Shown here piece after piece: positions 23,901 to 38,900 of a stretch of DNA of 64,000 bases. Source of the stretch: Neonectria sp. B-13 (lineage: Eukaryota; Ascomycota; Sordariomycetes; Hypocreales; Nectriaceae); the NCBI GenBank assembly GCA_002682825.1, contig NOKP01000003.1:806001-870000 (forward strand). The letters are read 5' to 3'. Position 1 is the first letter of the stretch. Every line of letters begins with the position of its first letter. Both the position numbers and the translations under genes were made by a program. The notes below the pieces were generated by a model that was given only the letters and a program-made list of their open reading frames with translations, did not search any database and was not told the DNA's origin.

Positions 23901-26900
23901 TGCTCATGCCTCAAGACCTCGCACAGGTTTGGGAGTGGAACAAGCACCTCCCGGCGCAAAGCCAGAAATGCGTCCACGAGATATTCCAAGACCAGGCACG
24001 CTTGCAGCCCACCGCGATGGCTATCTCGTCTTGGGATGGCGAGCTCTCCTACGGGAAGCTCAACCAGCTTGCGAACAGTCTAGCTGGACAACTTGTTCGC
24101 GCCGGGGCTGTAGCAGATATGATCATTCCCCTATGCTTCGAGAAGTCGATGTGGAATACAGTTGCAATGCTTGGTGTTCTCAAAGCTGGAGCTGCCTTTG
24201 TTCTACTTGACTCGTCTCTTCCGGCACATCGGCTTCGATCGATTGTCCGACAAGCCAGAGCCAAACTGATTGTTTCTTCCGTTTCAAATCAGGACCTGAG
24301 CTTGCAGCTTTGCCCTCAAGTCATGGCTGTCTCGACAGAGTATTTCACTGATATCAAACAAGTGACAATCGATCCTGTAGTAAAGCCCAACCTGGACTCG
24401 TTGAGTTACATTGTCTTTACATCCGGTAGCACGGGAACCCCCAAGGGAGCATCTCTCAGCCACGGCAACGCCGCTTCAGCCATGATGCACCAGGCGGCGG
24501 CCATGGGCCTGACAAACAACTCCAGGGTATACGACTTTTCATCTTACGCCTTCGATGCCGCCGTTCTCAACGCCTTCATGGCCCTCGCCGCCGGTGCGTG
24601 CCTATGCGTGCCCAACGATGATGAGCGCAAGAGCAATCTCGCAGCGAGCATTGCTTCGTCCAAGGCCGACTTCACCTTTTTCACCCCATCCGTCGTTCAG
24701 CTGCTCTCGCCCGAGCAGATACCCGATGTCAAGACCATGATACTCGGTGGTGAAATGCTGCACGAGAAGGACGTGAGCCGTTGGTGGGACTGCATCAACA
24801 TACTCATTGCCTACGGGCCAAGTGAGTGCACGCCTTTTACCAGCTTTAGCGATCCCTTGCGTCCTGGGGACGCACTCACTCTTGGAAAGGGCGTGGGCAC
24901 TCTTACTTGGATTGTGGATGCGGAAGACACCGACACGCTGCTACCTCCCGGGTGTGTGGGAGAGCTTCTACTCGAAGGCCCCCTCGTCGGCAGAGGCTAT
25001 CTGAACGAACCAACAACCACGGCCGCCGTCTTTATCGAGAACCCGACCTGGCTTCTTCAAGGTGCGCCCGGCCAGCCTGGTCGCCGCGGCAGACTCTACA
25101 AAACCGGCGACTTGGTTCGATACAACCCCGACGGATCTCTCTCGTTCGTCGGACGCAAGGACGCCCAAGTCAAGATCCGCGGACAGCGTGTTGAGCTCGG
25201 TGAGGTTGAGTACCGTATTCAGGGCTGTCTGCCAGAGGCGACGCAAGTTGTAGCTGAGGTCATTGTCCCGCAAGGCGACAACTCGAGCCCTACTCTCGTA
25301 GCCTTCCTCCAAATTGAGAGCCACGCTGCAAATTGTGCAGACACTGCTGCGGTCAAGATTATCCCACTGACCCCAGAAATCGAGGACAAGCTCGCAGAGC
25401 ATCTTCCGAGCTACATGGTCCCGACGGCTTTCTTCTCCATACAGCAGCTTCCCAGCATAATCTCTGGCAAGATGGACCGCAAGGCCTTGCGAGAAATTGG
25501 AAGTTCGTTTACAATGGAAGAGTTTGCTGAAGCTCAGGCTGGGCGAGGGCCAAAGCGGCAGCCTACGACGCATGCTGAGCGATTGCTGCGGGCCATCTGG
25601 GCGCAAGTTCTCAATGTCGATGCCGCAACTATTGGACTGGATGACAGCTTCTTCCAGCTCGGCGGCGACTCAATCGCGGCCATGAAGCTCGCAGCCGAAA
25701 CCCAGAAAGCGGGGATTCAACTGACTGCCGTCGACGTCTTCCGTCATCGTCGATTGCACCAGATGGCGAGCCACCAAGCGTCCACGGCCAACGGCCGAGT
25801 ACAAGACATTAAGAGCATCCAGCAGACGGGCCCCGTAGAGCAATCCTTCGCCCAAGGCCGTCTCTGGTTCCTGGACCAGCTGTATCCCGGCCAGACATGG
25901 TACCTGATGCCCTTTGCCACACGCATCCGCGGGCCGATCCAGCTCGGCGCCTTGCACGCGGCGCTTCAAGCCGTGGAGAAGCGTCACGAGACGCTTCGGA
26001 CCGTCTTTTCGTCGCGGGACGGTGCGAATTTGCAGACGATCCTGCCATTTGAGAGGCGAGACTTGAATGTCGTGGATGTGGCTCATGAATTGGAGGCCCT
26101 GGGCGCGTTGCGACGCGAGCAGACGACACCTTTCGATTTGCAGACGGAGCCGGGATGGCGGGTTGCCATTTTCCGCGTCGGTCAAGACGATCACATTCTC
26201 TCCATTGTCATGCATCACATTGTGTCCGACGGCTGGTCCGTTGATATCCTGCGCCAGGAACTGTGCAGCTTCTACTCTGCTGCTATCCAAGGCCAGGATC
26301 CCCTCGCGCAGCTGCAGCCGCTGCCAGTGCAATACCAGCACTTTGCAACATGGCAGAGACATCCCGAGCAGCAAGCCAAGCACCAGAGACAGCTCGAGTA
26401 CTGGATCGAGCAGTTGCAGACATGCCGGCCGGCCGAGTTCCTCTGCGATAAATCCCGTCCGTCCACACTATCTGGAGACGCTGGCGTGGAAAACATTGTC
26501 CTCGAAGGAGCCCTCCATGATAAACTCCAACGATTCTGTAAACAAAACTCGGCAACACTGTTTAATGTCCTACTGGCTGCCTTTAGAGCTACCCATTACC
26601 GCCTGACCGGCGCGACTGATGCTGTAATCGGCATGCCAAACGCGAACCGCAGCCGCTGGGAAGTCAAGGACATGATCGGCTTCTTTATCAACCTGCAGTG
26701 CCTCCGAATCAAGGTTGATGAAGACCTGTGCTTTGTCGACCTGGTCCAGCAGGCACAGGAAGCCACCATAGCTTCATTTGCCAACCAGGACGTTCCGTTC
26801 GAGGAGATTTTCTCGAAGCTGCAAAAGGAGCGCGATCTCTCACGCCATCCCATTGCGCAGGTTGTCTTTGCGGTCCACGCGCAAAAGGATCTTGGAAAGC

Positions 26901-29900
26901 TGTCGCTTCAGGGTGTTGACACTGAGGAGATGCCCCTTCCCGATACGACACGGTTCGACATGGAATGCCATTTCTTCCCCGAAAACCAAGGTCTCAAGGG
27001 TCAGATCCTGTATTCCAAGGACCTGTACAGTCCTGGGACCATCAAACACATGATTTCCGTATTCCACAAGCTTCTTGAAGGCGGCTTGCACGAGCCTAAA
27101 ACGCCCGTTTCGACACTACCCCTGTTTACCGATGAAGATTACACTGCCCTTGATGACCTTGGCTTGGTCCAGATGGAGAGGATGGAGTATCCGCGTGAAT
27201 CCAGCGTCGTCGATGTCTTCCGTAAACAAGTTGCCATCTGTCCCGAAAAGGTGGCCGTTAGAGACGCCTCGTCAGAGCTAACATATAGGCAACTCGACAA
27301 GCAGTCTGATACTCTTGCGCAGTGGTTAGCTGCAAGATCGCTGCCTGCCGGTACCCTCGTCGGCGTATTTGCGAGCCGCTCGTGTGAGACTATTGTTGCC
27401 TTCTTCGGCATACTCAAGGCCAACCTGGCTTACCTGCCGTTGGATGTCCGGACGCCCGTTCGCCGCTTGCAGACAATCATATCTTCTGTCCAAGACTGCA
27501 GTCTTGTCTTGGTGGGAACCGGGTCAAATCCAACTACTGCCCTGAACAATATCGAATTGGTGCTCATCGCAAATGCACTCGAGACGTCAGCTCTTCAGAC
27601 GTCAGCCCCCAAGACTCGACTTTCCTCGCCCTTGGCCACTAGCCTAGCCTATGTCATGTTCACCTCGGGGTCTACAGGCCAGCCCAAGGGAGTCATGGCT
27701 GAACACCGTGGCATTGTGCGCCTTGTCAAGCAAGGCAACGCACTGCACCACTCGCCGGCCACTGGAACCATGGCTCACATGGCTAATATTGCCTTCGACG
27801 CCTCTACCTGGGAAATCTATACAACTCTGCTTAACGGCGGAACAATAGTCTGTATTGATACCATTACTGTTCTCGATCACAAGGCCCTAGCTGAAGTGTT
27901 TACGCGAGAGGAAATTCGGAGCGTGTTCCTCACCCCAGCCCTTCTCAAGCAATACCTCATCGAGTGTCCTTCCATGTTTGGCCCCTTGCATGCCCTCTAT
28001 ATCGGAGGCGATGTAATTGACCCACAGGATGTTCTAACCACCCGGCGTTTCATGCGAGGAAAGATCATCAGCTGTTATGGGCCAACGGAAAACACAGGCT
28101 TTAGTGCCACATATTGTCTGCCACCCGGGGACATATGTACCAATGGAATTCCACTCGGTCGACCTATTAGTAATTCGGGTGCCTACGTTATGGATCCAAA
28201 ACAGCGCCTTGTTCCTCTAGGCGTCATTGGAGAGCTCGTCGTGACAGGTGACGGCCTGGCTAGGGGATACACGGACTCTCGCCGCAATGTCGATCGCTTC
28301 GTTTCCGTCAAGATCAACGACGCATCCGTCAGGGCATATCGAACCGGCGACTATGTCCGACAGCGTCCTTCAGACGGAATCCTCGAGTTCTTCGGCCGCA
28401 TCGATGGCCAAATCAAGATCCGCGGACAGCGCGTCGAGCTGGGCGAGGTCGAACATGCCCTTCGCAACGAGGCTGCAGTCAACGATGCCGTTGCTATTCT
28501 TCAACAGGACGAAGGTCGTGATGCATACATAGTCGCTTTTGTTACGACGGCCACTCAGACGACGCAGATCGACGATGCAGATGACGATGTTATTCAAACT
28601 GATAACATGGACGCTTGTGAGGAAATCGTCGACACCGACATGTTCGCAGGCATCGAAGAGACTGTGCGCCCAGAGGAGATTGGACGAGATTTTGTTGGTT
28701 GGACCTCCATGTACAACAGCACAGACATTGACAAGGGAGAAATGAGTGAATGGATCGACGATACCATGCGGGAAATTCTCGACGGCGGCTCTGCTGGCCA
28801 TGTTATTGAGATCGGAACCGGATGTGGCATGATTGCCTTTAACCTGGGCTCTGGGCTCCAGAGCTACACTGGTCTCGAACAATCTGAAAGGGCCGTTGCA
28901 TTCGTCAACAAAACGGCGAGATCGATCCCTTCAATGAAGAACGTGCGTGTACACAAGGGAACTGGAGCAAACATCAATCGACTACCCACAGCCGTCTCCC
29001 CTACTCTGTCTGTGGTCAACTCAGTAGCGCAGTACTTTCCCAGCCAGGAATACCTTCTGCAGGTTGTGCAGGATCTGCTACAATTCGAAAGCATTGAAAG
29101 GCTGTTCTTTGGAGATATGCGGTCGTTTGCTCTCTACCCAGAGTTCCAAGTCACCATTGCGCTGCATCAGCTCGGCAATAAGGCCACCAAGGCCGATATT
29201 CAACGCAAGGTTGCCGACCTGAAGCACAGCGAGCGGGAGCTGCTCGTCGACCCGGCCTTTTTTACTTCGCTCACAGCTTTATTGCCAGATCTAGTAGAGC
29301 ATGTTGAGATTCTGCCTAAGCGTATGAAAGCGACGAACGAACTGAGCTGCTACCGCTATGCTGCTGTGGTACATGCGAAGAGGGCTAAGCCACAGGGCCA
29401 AGTGGTACATGATGTGAATGAAAGTGCTTGGATCGACTTTATGGAGCAAGGCTTGGATCGTGAATCTCTGTTGCATCACTTGCAGAGCTTGTCCGGTTCG
29501 TCCATAATGGCAGTCAGCAACATCCCTCACAGGAAGACCATCCTTGAGAGGCACGTCGTTGATTCCCTCAACGATACATTGGATGATTCGTCCGACTGGA
29601 TGACCTCAATTCAGCAAAAGGCGCAGCTCTGCCCCTCGCTGTCCGCTGTCGACCTAGTTGAACTCGGCAAAGCGACAGGCTTCCGAGTTGATATCAGCTG
29701 GGCTCGCCAGCACGCTCTGCGCGGCGGCCTGGACGCCATCTTCCACCGCTACGATCCAGCCGACGGTCGAAGCAGAACTCTGTTCAAATTTCCTCACGCA
29801 CACGTTGGTCGCGAGCAGCAGTCTCTCAGCAGTCAGCCCCTGAAGCAGCAGGTTAAACAGAACCTCCAGGAGCGGCTCCGAGACACGCTGCGGGCTCAGC

Positions 29901-32900
29901 TGCCGTCCTATATTGTTCCTCGGGCCATTCATATTCTCGACGAGATGCCTGTTAATGACAGCGGAAAGGTGGACCGAAAAGCTCTTGCAGAAAGCGTGCA
30001 TATTCAAAGGGGACAGCGAGGTGCTATCCGCCAGCCGGTTTCCCAGGCCGAGCGGACAATGCAAAAGGTGTGGGCAGAGATCCTGAACATGGAATCCGTC
30101 AGCATTGGTCTTGACGACAACTTCTTTCAGCTTGGCGGCGACTCGCTTGGCGCAATGAAAATGGCAGCATTCGCTCGGAAGGCTGGAGTTGACATCGCGG
30201 TGGTCGACATCTTCCGTCATCCTGTATTACAGGACATTGTCAACCGGGGGCATTCTTCCCCCGAGAAGGCTGCTAACGCCATCCCTAAAGCCGAAATCAC
30301 TGGACCCATTCTACAGTCGTTTGCCCAGGGAAGACTGTGGTTTCTTGAGCAGCTGTATCCAGGTATGACGTGGTATCTCGTACCGTGTTCCCTGCAGCTC
30401 CGAGGGCCTCTTCAGCTTGAGGCTCTTCACACGGCAGTGCGTGCGTTGGAAACTCGGCATGAAACACTACGGACAATCTTCTCGACACAGGATGGCATCA
30501 ATGTGCAAACTGTTCAGCCTGTGAGCCAAAAAGGACTGAATATCGTCGACTTTCCCGTCCACGACCAAGAAACCAGCCTCAAGTCTGCATTGGCCAAGGA
30601 TGAGTCAACACCATTCAACCTAACAGTTGAGCCGGGTTGGAGGGTGACCGTCTTCCGTCTCAGCCCCAACAACCACGTTTTATCCATGGTTATGCACCAC
30701 ATCATCTCCGACGGCTGGTCCCTTGACGTCCTTCGACGAGAACTGACTGGCTTCTATTCAGCTGCTCTCCGAGGCAAGGATCCATTGGCTGACATCAAGC
30801 CCCTTCCTATTCAGTACAAGGACTATTCCATTTGGCAGAAGCAGTCTGAGCAAGCAGGCGAACATCAGCGGCAATTGGACTATTGGGTCAAACAGTTGCA
30901 AACTAGCCGCCCTGCTGAGTTACTGGGTGATAGAGCTCGACCGGCAAGCCTTTCAGGACGAGCCGAGTCGCAAGAAATGCTCCTCGACGGCGATTTATAC
31001 ACGAAGCTACAGACCTTTTGCAAGGAACGCGCAGCAACTCCCTTCAACGTTCTTCTGACTGCGTTCCGCGCCGCCCACTTCCGTCTCACTGGTTCAGAGG
31101 ATGCAACTATCGGTACACCGAGCGCCAATAGAAACGAGTGGGAACTCAAAGACATCATTGGCTTCTTTGTCACTATGCAATGCCTGCGTATCACAGTCGA
31201 GGAAGAGTCCTTTGAGGACCTCCTCCGTCAGGTTGAAGCAACTACGGTAACTTCATTTGCTAACCAGGAAGTCCCATTTGAAGACATTGTCTCGAGGCTA
31301 CAGAAGAAACGAGACCTGTCTCGCCATCCGCTCGTGCAGATTATCTTTTCACTGAATTCACAGATGGACCTAGGCCACTTTACGCTAGAGGGCCTGGACA
31401 CGGAAGCAATGGATGGTGAACTCACCACTAGATTCGACTTGGAGGTTCACTTCTTTCAAGAGCAAAACGCACTGCGAGGCCACGTTGTGTATGCAACGGA
31501 TTTGTACGAGCCCGAGACCATCAGCAACGTCATCTCGATCTTCCGCAGAGTCCTGGAGCAGGGCATAAGCCACCCCAAGACCCCCGTTGTCTCCATTTCA
31601 TTGATGACTGAGGATGCCTTCGCGACTCTCGACAATATGGGTCTGATCCAGATGCCAGAAACAGATTACCCTAGAGAGGCCAGCGTTACTGAAGTCTTTA
31701 GGGATCAGGTCGCTGCCAACCCCACGAGAGTCGCGGTCAAAGATGCCGCACTCAAATGGACTTATGCACAGCTTGATGAGCAGTCAGATATTATCGCAGC
31801 ATGGTTGCTACGCCGGGGATACTCTGCTGGCACACTGATTGGAGTTTTTGAAAGCCGAACTTGCCAGTCTATTGCCACATTCCTTGGTATTCTCAAGGCC
31901 AACATGGCCTATCTGCCATTGGATGTAAAAGTCCCTCCTGCTCGGCTTCATACGATTCTGTCATCCAGGCCGGGCCAAAAGCTCATACTCGTTGGCGCCA
32001 ATGTGCAGCATCCTCCCGTCCAAATGGATCATGTTGAGTTCGTGGCTATTGCTGACGCTCTCAACCCGATGTCTCTCGGAAACGCTGCCGATCACAGGCT
32101 TCACGTGGTTGCTAAGCCTACCGCTACCAGTCTCGCCTACGTCATCTTTACCTCTGGCTCAACTGGCCAGCCAAAGGGAGTCATGGTTGAACATCGTGGC
32201 ATTGTACGCCTTGTCAAGAACAGCAATTTGGTAGAACATTTGCCTTCACCTGTGACGGTAGCCCACATGTCAAACACTGCGTTTGACGCTGCTACTTGGG
32301 AAATCTATTCGGCTATCCTCAACGGTGGTACAATCACCTGCCTTGAAGCCATGTCTGTCCTGGATTGCGTGGCTCTGGGCAAGGCTTTTGAACGAGAACA
32401 GGTTCAATCTGCCTTTTTTACAACCGCCTTGTTGAAACAACATCTGCTCGACGCACCCGAGACTTTCCGCAAAATGGATACCATTTACACGGGAGGAGAA
32501 CGAGCCGACCCTAGCGACATGTGCGCTGTTAGAGACCTTGTTCAAGGCAAGGTGATTCACGTTTACGGGCCAACTGAAAACACAACGTACAGCACCATGT
32601 ATTGCATGGGTGATGGCGACTATGCTACTGGTGTTCCCATTGGCCACGCAATCAGCCATTCAGGCGCCTATGTCATGGACTCGCAACAGCGCCTCGTCCC
32701 ACTGGGAGTTGTTGGCGAGCTAGTGTTGACTGGCGACGGTGTTGCTCGAGGCTACACCGACTCTGAGAGGGATGTCAACAGATTTGTCTCAGTCATGATT
32801 TCCGGGCAACTCGTTCGAGCTTACCGAACGGGAGATTTCGTCCGTCTTCGACCTACAGATGGCCAGATTGAGTTCTTTGGCCGCGTCGACGGGCAGATCA

Positions 32901-35900
32901 AGATCCGAGGTCAGCGTGTCGAGCTTGGAGAAATTGAGCATATCCTCGGCGGACACCCCTGCGTCAACGACACCGTGGCCGTCCTACAGAACGGCGGCGA
33001 GGAAGACGCTCAGATCATTGGCTTCGTCTCCTTCACCCAGGCTGAAGTCAAACGCGAGGCCGACACCATCGAGCAGCTGAATTGCGGCAACGAAGCCGAG
33101 TACATGAAGGTCTGGCGAGACCTCTTTGACCACGAACCTGAGAACATCATCGCTGCTGAGCAAGACGAGCCCGTTGTCCAAGACTTCTCCAAGTGGACGT
33201 CCATGTATGATGGAAGCAGGATTAATAAAGCCGAGATGAAGGAGTGGCTCGATGACACCGTTGGCTCGATACTCAACGGCGGCGATGCCGGCCACGTCAT
33301 TGAGATCGGCGCAGGCTCCGGAATGATGCTTTTCAACTTGACAAAGGGCCTGCAAAGTTATATAGGTCTTCAACCTTCTGAAAAGGCTGTCAGGACTCTG
33401 AGACAGGCAGTTCAGTCGGTTCCGGGGCTTGCAGGCAAAGTCCAGCTGCATGCAGCTTCGACCAAGGATCTCGATCGTCTGGCGTCTCAAATATCCCCAA
33501 CGCTTGCCGTTGTCAACTCGGTCACGCAATACTTCCCCAGCCAGGACTATCTCTTCAGAGTGATTGAGCAGTTGTCCTCGCTGAGCAAGGTTCAGAGACT
33601 CTTTTTTGGAGACGTCCGATCATACGCACTGTACAAGCAATTCCAAGCCAGCAGGGCCATGGCCATGCTGGGTACTAACATGACCAAGGATGAACTCCGT
33701 CGGAAAATGTCGGAGATCGAGCAAGGGGAGCTCGAGTTGCTGGTTGATCCGGCCTTTTTTACCTCGCTGCCGGCTCGCCTGCCCCATGTCATCGAGCATG
33801 TTGAGATTTTGCCCAAGAAGATGGCTGCCACCAACGAGCTGAGCTGTTATCGTTATGCTGCGGTTATCCACATCAAACATGACAACGCTGAGCAACAGCG
33901 GAAGATCCACGACGTATCCAATGATCAATGGGTGGATTTTAGGTCGGAGAAGCTGGATGGGCAATCACTGCTCCAACTTGTGAAGGCCTCTTCTAACTCT
34001 TCAGTCGTCGCTGTCAGCAACATTCCCCATAGTAAAACCATCCTGGAAAGACACATCATCGACTCACTCGATGACAGAGGATCCAGAACTCTTGATCGAG
34101 GCGATTGGGTCAAATCAGCTCGGGAAAGCTCTCAGCAATGTTCATCGCTGTCTGCCCTTGATCTGGTTGAAGTGGCTCAGCTAGCCCACTGTCGACTGGA
34201 AATCAGCTGGGCTCGACAACACTCTCAACACGGTGGTCTCGATGCTATCTTCCATAAACAGGAGCCATTCCGTGGAGATAGGTTCATGTTCCGCTTTCCT
34301 GTTGAGTCCCGAGATGAAGAGTCTCATTCACTCAGCACGCAGCCTCTCCTCCAGCAAGTAAGACACAATATCCGAGAAGAGCTACACGACAAGCTCCGGG
34401 CCAATCTCCCTGCTTACATGGTTCCTCGCGCTATCAACATCCTAGAAAGGATGCCTATCAATGACAATGGCAAAATCGATCGTCGGATGCTGACTGAGAG
34501 TGTTCAAATCAGCATTGAAAAACAAGGATTGACTAAACAGCCGACGACCGAAACCGAGCGACAGATGCAGAAAATCTGGGCCAAGGTCCTCAAGACAAAG
34601 CAAGACACAATTGGCTTAGATGACGGCTTTTTCCAGCTAGGAGGCGATTCGCTTTCCGCCATGAAGGTCGTTGCCCTCGCCCGCAGGGTAGGGATCGAGC
34701 TTGCTGTCGCCGACATTTTCCGCAATCCCTCGTTGCGTGATGTTGCCAACCAAGGAATCCAGGGCAAGAATGATGGTGATGCTTCTGAACCCATTGCCCC
34801 CTTCTTTCTACTAGGTGAGAAATTCAACAAGGAATCCTTTTTACAGGACATCTCGATCCAATACTCGCTGGATCCCCAAACTTTGCAAGATGCATACCCA
34901 TGCACTGCCATCCAGGAGGGTCTCTTAACCCTGACCTCGAAGCGACCTGGAGATTACACAATGCAAGCAATTCGAGAATTACCTCAGAACCTCGACGTGA
35001 GCAAGTTTCAAGACGCATGGGAACAAGTTTCCAGCTCAATGGCTATTCTACGAACGAGGATCGTTCACCACAGTAGCGTCGGGTTTGCCCAGGTTGTGGT
35101 GGACGAAAAAGTGACCTGGGCCAAGTCGGCCAACCTCGATGACTACCTCAAGTCTGATCGAAAACAGCCCATGGGTGCAGGCCAGCGACTCATACGCTAT
35201 GCCATCGCTAAAGACAATCAAGGCACCTTTTGCTTTGTTTGGACGATCCACCACGCACTTTATGATGGATGGTCCATCCCACTTGTCTTTGATGCTGTCG
35301 ATCGAGTGTATCGCGGCAAAACCCTCCCAGCAGGGCTCCCTTTCAACTCCTTCATCAAACACCTTGGTCAACAAACTGAAGAGGAGATGGAAACCTACTG
35401 GAAAACCACGTTGTCAGACTGCAAATCAGTGCCGTTCCCGGCCCTCCCATCTAATCATCAGTCAGTTGCGAGCACAGTGATGGAGCACCAGTTCCCCAGG
35501 CTACAGCAGGGCTCTCTCCACATGACAACGTCGACGATAGTTCGCGCTGCATGGGCCATAATTTCCAGCAAGATGACCCATTCAGATGATGTCGTGTTTG
35601 GAGCCACGGTGTCAGGTAGAAACGCTGCAGTTGCTGACATCGAGACAATGGTTGGTCCGACCATCGCAACTGTGCCAGTCCGCATCAACCTCGCTAGCGA
35701 ACAAACTGTTTCCGACTACCTCAGGTCGGTACAAACACAAGCGACCGACATGATTCCCTTCGAACAGACCGGATTGCAGCGCATCTCCAAGTCATGCCCT
35801 GGAGCAAAGCAAGCCTGCATGTTCCAGACGCTGCTCGTTGTGCAGCCAAACACTGAGGTCGGGATTGAGGAACAGAGCATCCTTGGAAAATGGCGAGATG

Positions 35901-38900
35901 ACGGTCAACCCCAGGGAATCAACACGTACCCTCTTCTACTCGAAGTGCAGCTTGGAGGCCCGAACATCACAGTCAAGGCCAGCTTCGACTCTACCGTTAT
36001 CGAGCCCTGGGTAGTCCAGACGCTGCTGGAGCGTCTTGAATCCGTCACGCGCCAGCTTGCTGAATCTGCTCCAGACAAGCCCTTATCGAACATTGAGATG
36101 ACCACGGCTGAAGATATCAAGCAAATATGGGACTGGAACAAGACAGTCCCCCACTTGGTTGATGCATGTGTCCACGAGCTCTTCGAGACTCGTGCTCAGA
36201 GTCAGCCAGACGCGCCAGCCATTTGCGCATGGGATGGAGATCTGACATACTCCCAGCTTGACTGGCTCGCTTCCAATCTAGCAGGTCATCTGATTGACCT
36301 TGGTGTCGGGCCTGGTAAAATTGTCCCCGTCTGTTTCGAAAAGTCCATGTGGACCAGCGTTGCCCTCATGGCAGTTCTCAAGGCCGGAGGGGCCTTTGCA
36401 TTACTCGACTCTTCATTGCCTGAGCAACGACTCCAATCTGTCATTCAGCAGACTAAGGCAAGGCTTATTCTCTCTTCCGATGACAACCAGGCGCTTAGCT
36501 CTCGCCTTATCCGAGAAGTTGTTCTCGTCAACTCTGACTTTTTTGAAGTCCTTGGTACTAGAGACACTGTGTATTTCCCAGCCCCGAGCCCTGATTCACT
36601 CGCATATGTCACATTCACTTCGGGAACTACTGGTACACCAAAGGGAACGGGTCTGGAGCACAGAAACTGCACCTCCGCCTTGATGCATCAGGCGCCTAGG
36701 CTTGGCATTGACACAAAGTCTCGAATGTACAACTTTGCCTCCCATGCCTTCGATGCCACCGTCCTGGATACTTTCAACATGCTTGTGGCAGGAGGTTGCT
36801 TGTGCGTTCCCAGTGAGCAAGGCCGGAAAAATGACCTAGCCAAGAACATCACGTCTCTGCAAGCCAATGTCATCTTTCTCACGCCCTCGGTGGCTCGACT
36901 TCTGACTCCAGAAGAGGTCCCCACTATCAAGTCCATCTGGATTGGTGGCGAGGCTATATACGCCAAGGACATTAAGCCCTGGTGGGACAAGGTGGAAGTT
37001 CGCAACGTGTATGGGCCATCTGAATGCACTCCACTCAGTATCATAAACGACTTCGCTTCCACCGCCGAGGAGGCCAGCAACAGTATCGGCAAACCAGTTG
37101 GAGTTACAGCCTGGGTCGTCGATTCAACCAACCACAACACCCTAGTTGCGCCTGGGTGCATCGGTGAACTGTTACTGGAGGGTCCTATAGTTGGTCGTGG
37201 TTATATCGATCAGCCTGGCAAGACAAAAGCCAGTTTCGTTGAGGACCCAGCATTTTTGCTGAAAGGCACGCCTACCCACCCTGGACGGAAAGGAAGGCTT
37301 TATAAGACTGGTGATTTGGTCCGTCAAAACGAGGATGGAAGCCTTACTTTTATTACTCGAAAGGATGCCCAAGTCAAGATCCGCGGACAGCGAGTCGAGC
37401 TTGGGGATATTGAGCACTGGGTCCACGCATGCATGCCAGACGCTGATCGGGTCGCCGTTGAGGTCATACAGCCGTGCGGGGTTGATGCAAGCTCGGAGCT
37501 GGCAGCGTTCATCCAAGTCCACAGCGCAACTACCGATGAAGCAAATTCCACGGCGGCCGAAGTCCTGCCCATCCCTGCCAGCGTTGAAGACGAGCTTGCC
37601 GAGCACCTCCCAAGCTACATGATTCCCACAGTCTTCTTCTCCATGGGGCATCTTCCTCTATCAGTCACCTCGGGGAAGACGGATAGATGCCAGCTGAAAG
37701 AGATTGGAGCGTCATTCTCTATGCAACAGCTCAACGAGATGCGGACGGCTAGAGAAGGAACCAAGAGACAACCAACAACGCAGATAGAGCGGGACATGCA
37801 GGGCATCTGGGCGGATGTGCTCAACATTGCCCCTTCAACTATTGGCCTCGATGATAGCTTCTTTCGACTTGGAGGTGACTCAATTGCTGCAATGAAGGTG
37901 GTCGGCAGAGCTCACAAGGTCGGACTCAACCTCCAGGTCGCCAACATGTTCAAACACCCCAGGTTGCATGCTCTCGTTAGTCAGGGCCTCGATCTGCACG
38001 ACAGCTCCAAGGATATCCCTCATACACAGCTGTCTGGCCCTGTCGAACAATCTTTTGCACAAGGCCGGCTGTGGTTCTTGGACCAGCTGTTCCCCGGCTC
38101 AACGTGGTATCTCATGCCTTGGTCGATCAGGCTTCGAGGAACAATTCATATCGAGGCTCTGAACAAGGCACTTCTCGCCCTGGAGAATCGGCATGAAACT
38201 CTACGGACAAGATTCCTCTCTGTCGATTACATCCACCTTCAAGAAATCATGCCCGTACAAGAAAAGCGGTTGAGAGTCGTCGACCTTCCATCGGATGATG
38301 CAGAGGCATCTCTTGCACATGCCTTGAAGACCGATCAAACAACACCGTTTGACCTAGCTTCTGGTTCCTGCTGGAGAGTCTCGCTATATCGGCTGTCGCA
38401 CGACCATCACGTACTATCAGTCGTGATGCATCACATCATTTCCGATGGCTGGTCCGTCGATATTCTTCGCAGAGAGCTGGCAAACTTTTACTCGGCCGAG
38501 ATCCGAGGCCAGGAAGCGCAGCTTGAGCCTCTTCCTATCCAGTATCGCGACTTTTCTACATGGCAGGGACTGCCCGACCAACAAGCAGAGCACAAGAGGC
38601 AACTGGAATACTGGGCTACGCAACTACAGAACAGCCGACCTGCTGAATTCTTTTGTGACAAGCCTCGTCCGGCGTCCCTGTCCGGTAATGCCGACGCCCA
38701 GGAGCTGCGGATCGAAGGATCAGTCTATACGGCTCTACAGGACTTTTGCAAGACACATGAAGTCACGCCGTTTGTAGTCTTGCTTGCAGCGTTCAAAGCC
38801 ACACATTATAGACTCACGGACGTCACAGATGCCACAATTGGCACAGCAAATGCGAACAGGAATCGGTGGGAAGTCAAGGATCTTATTGGCTTCTTTGTCA